Below, piece by piece: positions 1 to 8,222 of a stretch of DNA of 32,099 bases (position 1 is its first letter; the number at the start of each line of letters is the position of its first letter). Made by a program: the position numbers and the translations under genes. The DNA comes from Tissierellia bacterium. Lineage in GTDB: Bacteria > Bacillota > Clostridia > Tissierellales > Sedimentibacteraceae. The DNA is taken from positions 1-32,099 of the forward strand of contig JAQVWY010000025.1 in assembly GCA_028709465.1 (NCBI GenBank), written 5' to 3'. The notes beneath the pieces are model-generated. The model did no database searches, was not told the DNA's origin, and saw only the letters and a program-made list of their open reading frames with translations.

Positions 1-1
1 A

Positions 2-1141
2 CTTGAGGTAGAACCTGAAAAGAAAGTTTATAATATGTCTGTAAGTGAAAAGCAAACCGTTGAAATAATTAAAGTTTTATACAGGGGGGCTAGAATTTTA
101 ATTTTAGATGAGCCAACTGCAGTTTTGACTCCTCAAGAAACAGCGAAATTATTTACTATACTTCGTAAGATGAAGGAACAAGGTAATGCAATAATAATTA
201 TAACACATAAGCTTAATGAAGTTTTAGAAATTAGCGATAGGGTTGCAATTTTGCGAAAAGGAAAGCTTATAGACACTGTATCTACCAGCATGACCAATGA
301 AAAAGAGCTTACAGAATTAATGGTTGGTAGACCTGTAAGTTTGAAAATTGAAAGACCAGAAGTTGAAAATAGAAAAACTATTCTTAAAGTTATAGATTTG
401 ACTGTTTCTAATGAAGATGGAACAGAAGCTATAAAAGATGTTAGTTTTAATTTAAAAAGAGGAGAAATATTAGGAGTTGCTGGAATTGCAGGAAGCGGAC
501 AAAAAGAGCTTTGTGAATCAATTGCGGGATTATTAGATGTAAAAAAAGGTGCTATTTTATGTGATAAGGAAAATATCATCGGCAAAACTCCTGATGAAAT
601 AATAAAGCTTGGTATAAGCATGAGCTTTGTTCCTGAAGATAGATTAGGTATGGGATTGGTTGGTTCAATGGGCATGGTGGGAAATATGCTTTTAAAATCC
701 TATAAGAAAAATAAAGGGATGTTCATTGATACGAAACCAGCTAAAAAGCTATCAGAGGAATTGATTAAGAAATTAGAGATATCTACTCCTAGTGTTGACA
801 TGCCTGTTCGCATGATGTCAGGAGGAAATGTTCAAAAAGTTCTTTTGGGACGAGAAATTGAGTCGAATCCTAATGTATTAATAACTGCTTATCCTGTAAG
901 AGGACTTGATATAAATTCATCTTATACAATTTATAATTTGCTTAATGAACAAAAAAGAAGAGGAGTAGCAGTGTTGTTCATTGGAGAAGATTTAGATGTA
1001 TTGTTGGAATTATCAGACAGAATAATGGTTCTTTGTCATGGTGAATTAATAGGAATTGTTGATGCTAAAAAAACCACTAAAGAAGAAATTGGACTTATGA
1101 TGACTGGAAGAAGATTAAAGGAGGTGGACCTTGATGAATAA
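2..1141 (+). CDS. Nucleoside/sugar-type ABC importer ATPase (C-terminal part, cut by window edge)
   Basis: Energising subunit of a purine-nucleoside-type ABC importer (NupO/YufO-like, fed by a BmpA-family lipoprotein). The frame is open to the left edge, so the N-terminus and the first Walker A are outside the window. Seen: a signature-like MSVSEKQ followed by Walker B ILILDEPT of the first nucleotide-binding domain, then a complete second domain with GIAGSGQKEL in place of a normal GKS/T Walker A, an SGGN signature and LITAYPVRGLD in place of an acidic Walker B. A degenerate second site is normal in this two-domain family (RbsA, MglA, NupO). The first signature has Ser where Gly is usual. 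The two permeases follow with overlapping ends, so the three are one operon. The substrate is inferred from the family and from the paired permeases; a sugar cannot be excluded. Confidence 0.88.
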   Translation, partial: LEVEPEKKVYNMSVSEKQTVEIIKVLYRGARILILDEPTAVLTPQETAKLFTILRKMKEQGNAIIIITHKLNEVLEISDRVAILRKGKLIDTVSTSMTNEKELTELMVGRPVSLKIERPEVENRKTILKVIDLTVSNEDGTEAIKDVSFNLKRGEILGVAGIAGSGQKELCESIAGLLDVKKGAILCDKENIIGKTPDEIIKLGISMSFVPEDRLGMGLVGSMGMVGNMLLKSYKKNKGMFIDTKPAKKLSEELIKKLEISTPSVDMPVRMMSGGNVQKVLLGREIESNPNVLITAYPVRGLDINSSYTIYNLLNEQKRRGVAVLFIGEDLDVLLELSDRIMVLCHGELIGIVDAKKTTKEEIGLMMTGRRLKEVDLDE

Positions 1142-2231
1142 AATGCAAATAAATGAACCTCTATTTAGGACTATAAAAAGAAAGCCACGTTCTGCTAGGG
1201 AAATAATGAGGTTAAGGATGTTTGCTTTGGTTTTTGCTTTAATAGCCGGTGGATTATTTGTTCTAATGATTGGATATAATCCTGTTGAGGTGTATTCAAC
1301 TATAATATCAGGAGCTTTTCGAAGCAAAATGGCAATCCAGGCTACCGTAAAATTTATGATACCTCTTTTAATGTCATCCTTAGGTGTTACATTGGCTTTT
1401 AAAATGAAATTTTGGAATATAGGAGCTGAAGGCCAAATTATCATGGGTGCAGTTTTTGCCTCATATTTTGCGCTATTTTATAGTAAATTGCCTCATTTTT
1501 TGTTAATATTTATCATGTTTGTTGCTGGATTTATTGGAGGAGGTATTTGGGGATTAATACCTGCATTTTTTAAATCTAAATATGAAACAAATGAAACTCT
1601 TTTCACGCTGATGCTTAATTATATTGCTTTGCATGTTATTACATTTTTACGCGATGGTCCATGGAAAGACCCAGGATCATCAGGGTTTCCTAAAATTGCA
1701 AGGTTTGTGAAAAATGCTCAATTAGATAAAGTGCTTGGTGTACAATTTGGCTGGATTATTGCATTAATTTTAGTTGTGGTTGTATTTGTATATTTGAAAT
1801 ATACTAAGCAAGGATATGAAATTTCTGTCGTAGGAGTAAGTCAAGCCACTGCAAGATATGGTGGGATGAACGTTAAAAAAATTGTTCTTCGCACAATGGT
1901 TTTAAGTGGAGGAATATGCGGTATTACAGGTATGATACAGGCAACTGGTTCAGATATTACTTTAGCATCTTCAGTAGCAGGCGGCGTTGGATTTTCAGCA
2001 ATTATAGTATCATGGCTTGCTAATTTAAATCCTTTTGGAATTTTAATAGTTTCATTTTTATTCAGTGTGCTTGAAAAAGGAAGCAGTGTTATGCAGTCGA
2101 CATTTGGATTGTCTACTTATTCAGCAGATGTATTACAAGGAATAATATTATTCTTTATATTAGGTTGTGAGTTTTTTATTAGATATAAGCTTGTTTTTAG
2201 AGGTTATCATAGTAAAGGGGGGGCCAAATAA
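1134..2231 (+). CDS. ABC importer permease 1 (NupP/YufP-like)
   Basis: Inner-membrane permease of the BPD_transp_2 family, which pairs with the upstream ATPase for nucleoside uptake. The protein is hydrophobic with about eight to ten membrane segments. It carries the family motif NIGAEGQIIMGA near residue 100 and the cytoplasmic coupling region GYEISVVGVSQATARYGG near residue 230. An AAAGGAGGTGG ribosome binding site (1118-1128) lies inside the end of the ATPase gene. ATG at 1134 is preferred over an in-frame TTG at 1131 because its spacing is better; both overlap the ATPase stop. The stop codon shares one base with the next start. The length of about 365 residues is normal for the family. 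Confidence 0.9.
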   Translation: MNKMQINEPLFRTIKRKPRSAREIMRLRMFALVFALIAGGLFVLMIGYNPVEVYSTIISGAFRSKMAIQATVKFMIPLLMSSLGVTLAFKMKFWNIGAEGQIIMGAVFASYFALFYSKLPHFLLIFIMFVAGFIGGGIWGLIPAFFKSKYETNETLFTLMLNYIALHVITFLRDGPWKDPGSSGFPKIARFVKNAQLDKVLGVQFGWIIALILVVVVFVYLKYTKQGYEISVVGVSQATARYGGMNVKKIVLRTMVLSGGICGITGMIQATGSDITLASSVAGGVGFSAIIVSWLANLNPFGILIVSFLFSVLEKGSSVMQSTFGLSTYSADVLQGIILFFILGCEFFIRYKLVFRGYHSKGGAK

Positions 2232-3181
2232 TGTTTATTAATTTCTTAATAGCAGCTGTTTTTGCAGGGACACCGTTGTTATTTGGTACTCTTGGTGAAA
2301 TATTAAATGAAAAATCAGGCCATTTAAATCTTGGGGTTGAAGGTATGATGGCTATGGGAGCTTGTGCAGGTTTCATGGCTGGATTTTTAAGTGATAGTTT
2401 AATAATAGCAATAATAGCTGCATTTCTTGCTGGTTTATTTGGTGCATTAATATATGCAGTGTTAACTATTACATTTTTGGCAAATCAAAATGTTACTGGG
2501 CTTACATTATCTATTTTTGGTGTAGGGCTGTCCAATTTTGTTGGTGAATACATGCTTACAAATTCACATACTACATCATTGAAGCTTCCCGCGCAAATTA
2601 CAGCACAACTTAGTAATATAAACATAACTGGTTTAAGTGAAATACCTGTTATTGGATCTTTATTTTTTCAGTACAATCCATTTGTATATCTAGGAATAGT
2701 TATTGCAATAATTTGTGGATATTATTTAAATCATACTAAAATTGGACTTAATTTAAGAGCAGTGGGAGAAAACCCAGGAGCAGCTGATGCTACAGGTATC
2801 AAGGTAACTAAATTAAAATATATAAATGTATTGGTTGGCGGAGGAATTTGCGGAATAGGTGGGGCATATTGTTCTATGATAATCAATGGCGGTGTATGGA
2901 TGAGCAACAGCGTTAATGGATTAGGTTGGATTTCTGTAGCTCTTGTTATATTTGCTGTTTGGAGTCCTATAAAAGCTATATTTGGTTCATTTATTTTTGG
3001 AGCATTTAATGTTTTAAAATACTATATTCCTAAAACATATTTTACAATACCAAATGCATTTTATGATATGTTGCCGTTTATAATAACAGCCCTAGTTTTA
3101 GTAGTTACTTCAATACGCAAATCAAAAGAAAATTCTCAGCCAGCTAGCTGCGGAGTTAATTATTTTAGAGAAGAAAGATGA
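2231..3181 (+). CDS. ABC importer permease 2 (NupQ/YufQ-like)
   Basis: Second permease of the same importer, BPD_transp_2 family, 316 residues. Motifs are NLGVEGMMAMGA near residue 35 and the coupling segment IGLNLRAVGENPGAADATGI near residues 172-191. Its ATG overlaps the stop of permease 1 by one base and a G-rich ribosome binding site (AAAGGGGGGG) precedes it, as expected for translational coupling of a heterodimeric channel. The gene ends directly at a hairpin terminator and is therefore the last gene of the operon. Substrate assignment is by family only. Confidence 0.9.
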   Translation: MFINFLIAAVFAGTPLLFGTLGEILNEKSGHLNLGVEGMMAMGACAGFMAGFLSDSLIIAIIAAFLAGLFGALIYAVLTITFLANQNVTGLTLSIFGVGLSNFVGEYMLTNSHTTSLKLPAQITAQLSNINITGLSEIPVIGSLFFQYNPFVYLGIVIAIICGYYLNHTKIGLNLRAVGENPGAADATGIKVTKLKYINVLVGGGICGIGGAYCSMIINGGVWMSNSVNGLGWISVALVIFAVWSPIKAIFGSFIFGAFNVLKYYIPKTYFTIPNAFYDMLPFIITALVLVVTSIRKSKENSQPASCGVNYFREER

Positions 3182-3211
3182 AAAAAGACCAATATATTAT
3201 TGGCCTTTTTT
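3181..3211 (+). terminator. Rho-independent terminator of the ABC importer operon
   Basis: A stem of about 13 bp with one mismatch (AAAAAAGACCAATA pairs with TATTGGCCTTTTTT) starts at the last base of the stop codon of permease 2 and ends in a T run. The A-run/T-run symmetry could let it work on both strands, but no minus-strand gene reads into it. Confidence 0.85.
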
Positions 3212-3406
3212 CATTCTGGATCCTAGGTAAAAGCTTGTCCTTTTAAAATTCCTGTTCAAGTGATTAATGAAGCTACTTCTTTTCCACTTTTAAATCTATA
3301 TGTATTCCTAGAGCAATAAAGTTATATATTGGAAGTATATAAATATAATGAATAAAACACAGTATAAGACAAAAACTAATTTAAATTAGGAGGATTATAA
3401 AAATAA

Positions 3407-4960
3407 ATGAAAAAAATATATTTACTATTAATTTTATTGTTTTTTATTACTGGATGCGGTGTAAATACTTCTGATATTAATGAAATTGAAATTATCAATT
3501 CACAAAATGGCGAAAAATATGTTGTTAATAAAGATTCCCAAACTACAAAAAATATCATAAATGCTATAAATCAAAAAGAAAAAATTACTAGTGAAGATAT
3601 TTCTTCATTAGTATCATTTGAACTGCTTCTTCATAAAAAAAATGAAGTTGATGCATATATGATTAGTTTTGATGTTGATAATAAAAGTGTGTACATCTCA
3701 AAAGATGACAATTATTATAAAGTTAAAGATAATATAATCGAATCTCTATTGTTAGATGATTATTTTTCTTATATATATGTTGATAAATCAATAAATAAAC
3801 TCTATCTTTATAAAAATGGAAACAAAATTATACCAAATATACAGTATGAATGGTCATTTAAGAAAATCAATAATAGTTTAGGAAGCAAATCTGGTATTTT
3901 ATCACATAAAAATGAAAAATTACAGTTTAATAATGATGATATTATTGATATTAAGTTTGATGTAATGCCTGACAGTCAAATTACATATATATATTTAGAA
4001 GGAGATTTGATATATACCTGTAAGAATATATCAGATATAATAAATATAGTAAAGAATGACGGAGAATATTATATTGAATCTCATTATAAGTGGTATAAGA
4101 AAAGTAATTTAGATTATTATGGAAGTCAAACTATAAATTTTATGGCAGTAATTGATAAACCCGCTGATTTAAATGTTTTAACCAAAGAAAATTATCCAGG
4201 AAATATTATGGTATTAAATGTTGAAAACTTAAATGACGATGAGACAGTGAACATACGAACAAACATAATTCAAGATGAAATTAAATTATTTTCTTATAAT
4301 GATAAAATGACAACAATTATACCATTAGATTTAAGTTTAAATTCAGGAAGTTATCAAATAAATGCTATATTTAATGAAGGTAAAAAGAATCAATACTTAT
4401 GTACAACAAACATAAGAATAGATGAGAAAAAATTTAAAACCCAATACTTGATGGTTTCTGAAGAATTAAATAACAGTAACAATGATGATAAATCTATTCA
4501 AGAGTTTGTTGAAGTTGTAAAGGCTGTTAGAACTAATTCTTTCTCTGAAAAGCTCTGGTCAGGTCAATTTATAATGCCTGTGGAAGGGCGACTAACAACT
4601 GATTTTGCAGAAATAAGATATGTAAATAATGTTTATTCATCTAGACATTCTGGTATTGATATAGCAGCACCTACAGGGACAGAAATAAGGTGCCCCAATA
4701 ATGGAAAGGTAGTTCTTGCTATAAATGGCTTATTATCATCAGGAAATACAGTGGTTATAGATCATGGGTTGGGATTATTTACATCATATTATCATTTAGA
4801 TTCGATTTTGGTTAAGGAAGGAGAAGTAGTAAAGACAGGCGATATAATTGGTACAGTGGGTTCCACAGGTTTTTCTACAGGACCTCATCTTCATTATTCG
4901 GTTAGTATTTATAACACATATGTAAATCCATATCAGCCATTGAGTGGGATATTTGATTAA
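3407..4960 (+). CDS. Lipoprotein with C-terminal M23 (LytM) metallopeptidase domain
   Basis: Probable cell-wall endopeptidase or its scaffold, anchored to the outer face of the membrane. The N-terminus is a lipoprotein signal with lipobox ITGC, Cys 17. Residues ~20-400 are not recognised and look beta-rich, with no repeats noticed. The M23 domain fills the last ~115 residues: zinc ligands His414 and Asp418 (HSGID) and His496 in HLH (494-496), plus the conserved YYHLD and GSTGFSTGPHLHY. All catalytic residues are present, so it should be active. The ribosome binding site AGGAGG (3388-3393) is a little far from the ATG (13 bases), but the lipoprotein signal fixes the start. It is a single gene flanked by a terminator upstream and a palindromic repeat downstream. 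Confidence 0.9.
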   Translation: MKKIYLLLILLFFITGCGVNTSDINEIEIINSQNGEKYVVNKDSQTTKNIINAINQKEKITSEDISSLVSFELLLHKKNEVDAYMISFDVDNKSVYISKDDNYYKVKDNIIESLLLDDYFSYIYVDKSINKLYLYKNGNKIIPNIQYEWSFKKINNSLGSKSGILSHKNEKLQFNNDDIIDIKFDVMPDSQITYIYLEGDLIYTCKNISDIINIVKNDGEYYIESHYKWYKKSNLDYYGSQTINFMAVIDKPADLNVLTKENYPGNIMVLNVENLNDDETVNIRTNIIQDEIKLFSYNDKMTTIIPLDLSLNSGSYQINAIFNEGKKNQYLCTTNIRIDEKKFKTQYLMVSEELNNSNNDDKSIQEFVEVVKAVRTNSFSEKLWSGQFIMPVEGRLTTDFAEIRYVNNVYSSRHSGIDIAAPTGTEIRCPNNGKVVLAINGLLSSGNTVVIDHGLGLFTSYYHLDSILVKEGEVVKTGDIIGTVGSTGFSTGPHLHYSVSIYNTYVNPYQPLSGIFD

Positions 4961-4970
4961 ATAATCTAAA

Positions 4971-5034
4971 AAGGAAAGGGGACGCACCTTTAATATTGTT
5001 AGTTTTTGGAGTTTAGCATTAAAGGAATGTCCCC
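4971..5034. repeat. Palindromic dispersed element, copy 1
   Basis: An imperfect palindrome between the convergent M23 and DUF5317-like genes. The ends are GGGGAC-gca-CCTTTAAT on the left and the complement of GGGGAC-att-CCTTTAAT on the right, i.e. 17-base arms differing only at three central bases, with a ~23-base loop. A second copy in inverted orientation lies at 9787-9847 and shares the outer AAGGAAAGGGGAC and the inner TTAAAGGAATGT. It has no T run, so it is not a standard terminator. It resembles REP/MITE-type elements. Confidence 0.75.
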
Positions 5035-5038
5035 TAAT

Positions 5039-5626
5039 TTATTTAAATAGATCTTTTGAAAGTGTAATTTTGTTTTTACTTTTTATTCGTTTATCAGAAA
5101 TAATGGATTGAACTATAAGGATTATTCCAAATGATATCACTATGTCACCAATACTTAAAATAGTTATAGAAAAAAATTTATTTATAGGGAAAATAATACC
5201 AAGAAAACTTAATGTTGAATTTTCAGCAGGTATAAAATATTTAATTTTTCCTTCAACAAGTAAATTGTGTATTTCACTTCCATAAACTAACAAGGCAGCA
5301 TCCGATGAAATAGGAAACTTAAATCCGTTAAAAATAAAGGAAATAAAATTCAAGAAAAATCCTATTAAAGGAATGAACATATATTTTTTGGAAATGTTTG
5401 CAATTATAAATAAACCTATTAATATATAAGAAACTAATAAGAATATAGAATATAAAAATGAGCTTAAATCTAATAATCCTAAATTCATAATTATAATACC
5501 TATATAAAAAAATGCTGATAAATAAGCAAGTATAGGCATATTAAAATCTATATAAGAAAGTCGGTTAATTTTTCCTTTTCTAAAAAATCCAATAATTATA
5601 CCTATTATAATAGCTTCAATAAACAT
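5039..5626 (-). CDS. DUF5317-like multi-pass membrane protein
   Basis: Membrane protein of 195 residues with about six hydrophobic segments and a C-terminal SIGDIVISFGI segment, a pattern I associate with the clostridial family DUF5317 (function unknown). The start is set by AAGGAGGG just upstream of the ATG at 5626. It is divergent from the pilus-like operon and convergent with the M23 gene, and together with the pilus genes it lies inside the interval bracketed by the two palindromic elements. No catalytic motif was seen. Family assignment is from memory of the sequence pattern and is moderate; membrane location is certain. Confidence 0.7.
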   Translation of the reverse strand: MFIEAIIIGIIIGFFRKGKINRLSYIDFNMPILAYLSAFFYIGIIIMNLGLLDLSSFLYSIFLLVSYILIGLFIIANISKKYMFIPLIGFFLNFISFIFNGFKFPISSDAALLVYGSEIHNLLVEGKIKYFIPAENSTLSFLGIIFPINKFFSITILSIGDIVISFGIILIVQSIISDKRIKSKNKITLSKDLFK

Positions 5627-5763
5627 TATTCCCTCCTTATTTTTATTAATTAATTTTACATCATATATTGAACTATATCAACTAAATTTTGAATATTTTA
5701 TAAATGTTAAATACTATGATAATTATCTTACATAAAATATATAGTATGTAAATATATAATTTG

Positions 5764-5792
5764 TTGAATTGTGTCGATTCATATATTATAAT
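5764..5792 (+). promoter_or_regulatory. Probable sigma-A promoter of the pilus-like operon
   Basis: TTGAAT (5764-5769), a 17-base spacer and TATAAT (5787-5792) lie about 45 bases upstream of the GspF/PilC start. The longest open frame starts inside this promoter, which supports the downstream ATG at 5839. Confidence 0.6.
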
Positions 5793-5838
5793 TAGGTATA
5801 ATTTTACTTTTTATTTACTATTTTATGTGAGGTGTTTT

Positions 5839-6897
5839 ATGAAAGATTTCAGAAATAAGAAATTATCCTCATCAGAATTGTCATATTTTTGTATGCAAAT
5901 TGCATTGATTTTAAAATCAGGAATTCTTATACATGACGGAATAGAGTGGATGTATAATGATATTGAAGAGGGTAGAATAAAAAATGTAATTGGCAGTGTA
6001 AAAAAAGAACTATCTAATAAGATACCGCTTTTTGAAGCAATGAAAAAAACAGAATGTTTTCCAAGTTTTGTTGTTAATATGTGTCAAATAGGAAATCTAA
6101 CGGGTAGGCTAGATGATGTTATGGTTTCATTGTCAGAATACTATGATAGGGAAGATTATTTAAAATTAAAAATAAAAAATGCAATATTATATCCTGCAAT
6201 GCTTTTTGTTATGATGTCAGCAATTATTATACTTCTTGTGATAAAGATATTTCCAATTTTTGAAAATATGCTTAATGAGCTAGGGGGAGAAATAAATACT
6301 ACTGCATCAATGATTATGTCTTTTTCTACTGGAATATTTACAGGCAGATTAACAATGATATTAGCTATTATAGTGTTAGTTTTTATGATGCTATTAATAA
6401 TAACATATAAAACTAATAGAGGCAGAGATGTTTTATACAAATTTTTTAATAATTTCTCGTTTATCAAAACAATTTTAAAAAAGGTTACAGCCTATAGATT
6501 TTCATATTCAATGTCTCTCTTGCTATCAAGTGGCATGACTATTGAAAAGTCAATAGATATTTTATTAGAAATCACCGATAATGAACAATTAAACTATATT
6601 ATAAAAAATTGCAGCAATAATTTAAAAGCCGGAGATTGCTTTTCAGATACATTATCGCAATTATCAATATTTTCTAATATGCATATTCAAATGTTAAAAT
6701 TGGGACAACGTTCTGGGGAATTGGATGAAGTTATGAAAAAGTTAACTATAATATATGAGCAAGAAGTAGATGTAGCAATAAACAATGCAATTTCTCTGGT
6801 TGAGCCTATGCTTGTGGGTTTCTTATCTGTTGTAATAGGAGCAATTTTAATTTCTGTAATGCTGCCATTAATGAATATTATGTCTTCGATAGGGTAA
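5839..6897 (+). CDS. pilC: Type II secretion/type IV pilus inner-membrane platform protein (GspF/PilC family)
   Basis: Platform protein that links the cytoplasmic ATPase to pilin assembly. It has two T2SSF domains: residues ~10-130 (CMQIALILKSGILIHDGIEW ... QIGNLTGRLDDVM) and ~200-345 (MSLLLSSGMTIEKSIDIL ... KLGQRSGELDEVM), each followed by a long membrane segment, with a final hydrophobic hairpin ending LPLMNIMSS. At ~352 residues it is shorter than proteobacterial PilC (~400) because the N-terminal extension is missing, which is usual in clostridia. ATG at 5839 is chosen because GAGGTG lies just before it and a promoter covers the start of the longer frame. First gene of a tight operon with four pilin-like or membrane proteins and PilT. 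Confidence 0.88.
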   Translation: MKDFRNKKLSSSELSYFCMQIALILKSGILIHDGIEWMYNDIEEGRIKNVIGSVKKELSNKIPLFEAMKKTECFPSFVVNMCQIGNLTGRLDDVMVSLSEYYDREDYLKLKIKNAILYPAMLFVMMSAIIILLVIKIFPIFENMLNELGGEINTTASMIMSFSTGIFTGRLTMILAIIVLVFMMLLIITYKTNRGRDVLYKFFNNFSFIKTILKKVTAYRFSYSMSLLLSSGMTIEKSIDILLEITDNEQLNYIIKNCSNNLKAGDCFSDTLSQLSIFSNMHIQMLKLGQRSGELDEVMKKLTIIYEQEVDVAINNAISLVEPMLVGFLSVVIGAILISVMLPLMNIMSSIG

Positions 6898-6910
6898 GGG
6901 GGGAAATATT

Positions 6911-7207
6911 TTGAATAAAAATATAAATTATTTGCTTTCTATTGCTATTTTTTCATTATTGATTGTATATCTATTATTTGGAGTTAGCAAAGTTAATAAA
7001 GGTTCTAAAGAAGAATCTTATTTAATCATAAAGGATGCAATTAATAGGTCTGCAGTTCAATGTTATGCAGTTGAAGGTTATTTTCCTCCTAACATTGAAT
7101 ATCTGGAAAAAAATTATGGGTTAGTTGTTGACTATGATAAATATATTGTTAGTTACAATGTTTTTGCGTCTAATATAATGCCAGATATTGAGGTATTTAT
7201 TAAATAA
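6911..7207 (+). CDS. Small pilin-like membrane protein (GYFP motif)
   Basis: A 98-residue protein with one N-terminal membrane helix (~6-26) followed by an amphipathic helix and the segment CYAVEGYFPPNIEYLEKNYG. The G-x-[YF]-P motif after the long helix recalls GspG-type pseudopilins and supports a pilin-like fold. There is no Gly-Phe-Thr-Leu-Ile-Glu prepilin cleavage motif. The start is TTG, with GGGGGG seven to eight bases upstream. It follows pilC by 13 bases. I do not recognise a named family; homologues with a similar GYxPP..YLE core occur in clostridial pilus loci as far as I recall. Confidence 0.7.
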   Translation: MNKNINYLLSIAIFSLLIVYLLFGVSKVNKGSKEESYLIIKDAINRSAVQCYAVEGYFPPNIEYLEKNYGLVVDYDKYIVSYNVFASNIMPDIEVFIK

Positions 7208-7225
7208 TAATATGAGGTAGTCCCA

Positions 7226-7711
7226 ATGAAAAAAGAAAATAATGCAAATCATTTTTTAATTCCTTATATTTTTATTTTGTTGCTATTTTTAACTATAGCG
7301 ATTATATCGTTTATGATGATTTTAGCTGGTAAAAATATTTATAAAAATATTAATGAGGATAGGGAAATTAACTATTGTTTAAGAGTATCACTTTCTTACG
7401 TAGCTAATAAAATAAGACAAGGTGACAAGAATGAAGGAATAGAAATTAAAAATATTAATGGAAATAATGCATTAATAATTAAAGAAACTTATAATGATAT
7501 TAATTATGAAACATGGATTTATCATTATGATGGGTGTTTATATGAAATATTTATTGACGAAGGTAGTGAATTTGAAATGATTGATGGCAATGAGATTATT
7601 AAAGTTGAAGGTTTTGAAATTGTAAAGGTAAAAGATAACTTATTTAAATTTACTGTAAAAAGCAAAAATATAATAGAAGAATTAAGTATAGCTATAAATA
7701 GTTGCCAATAA
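7226..7711 (+). CDS. DUF4860-like single-pass membrane protein of the pilus locus
   Basis: 161 residues: one membrane helix (~12-35), then a soluble domain with the conserved-looking CLRVSLSYVANKIRQGDKNE and YETWIYHYDGCLYEI. This pattern matches what I recall of DUF4860, a family found next to clostridial type IV pilus genes, and has the topology of a minor pilin (short N-terminus, helix, beta-rich domain). No prepilin cleavage site is visible. Ribosome binding site GAGGTAG lies six bases before the ATG. Role inferred as a minor pilin or assembly partner. Confidence 0.65.
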   Translation: MKKENNANHFLIPYIFILLLFLTIAIISFMMILAGKNIYKNINEDREINYCLRVSLSYVANKIRQGDKNEGIEIKNINGNNALIIKETYNDINYETWIYHYDGCLYEIFIDEGSEFEMIDGNEIIKVEGFEIVKVKDNLFKFTVKSKNIIEELSIAINSCQ

Positions 7712-7733
7712 TTAAAAAATGAGGTGTTTGCCT

Positions 7734-8222
7734 TTGAAGAACAAATTAAATTTAGAAGTCTCCTTGTTAGAAATTATATTATCCATATTAATATTTGTTA
7801 TATGCAGTGTTATAGTCATAAATTGTTTTATAATTGCAAGATATACACAAATTAAAGCAAATGATAAGACTATTGGAATTATGAAAGTACAAACTACATT
7901 AGAGTATATTAGATCATCAAGAAATATTGATGAAGTCAATGAATATATGATAAAAGAATTCCAAGAAGTATATTATGATAATAATATTTACATTAATTAT
8001 TATGATAAGAATTGGAATATTTGTGATAAAAGTGAAAAGGAATATATAATAAAGATAAAATTAGAAAACATATCAATAAAATCAGGTAAATTAATTAATA
8101 TTCAAGCATCAGCACAAAAGATAAAGCCATACCCTTTAGTTGATAAAAATCGTGATAATTCTCAAATTACATTAATATCAACAAATAAATTTTTTCCTAA
8201 TTTTATGAGGTCAACAAAATGA
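7734..8222 (+). CDS. Prepilin-like protein with atypical cleavage region
   Basis: The N-terminus reads KNKLNLEVSLLEIILSIL, very like a class III signal (short basic leader, then xxLLE at +5 and a hydrophobic helix), but the residue before the cleavage point is Glu, not Gly. The rest (162 residues in total) is a soluble domain without recognised motifs. TTG at 7734 is chosen over ATG at 7719: GAGGTG (7721-7726) sits inside the longer version and seven bases before the TTG. The stop overlaps the next start by four bases (ATGA), so translation is coupled. Most likely a minor pilin or pseudopilin. Confidence 0.7.
   Translation: MKNKLNLEVSLLEIILSILIFVICSVIVINCFIIARYTQIKANDKTIGIMKVQTTLEYIRSSRNIDEVNEYMIKEFQEVYYDNNIYINYYDKNWNICDKSEKEYIIKIKLENISIKSGKLINIQASAQKIKPYPLVDKNRDNSQITLISTNKFFPNFMRSTK

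Noticed and set aside
133..675. A 180-codon open frame on the minus strand inside the ABC ATPase gene
   Set aside because: It is the shadow of a clear ATPase with conserved motifs; the translated product is low-complexity Ser/Pro/Leu with no ribosome binding site.
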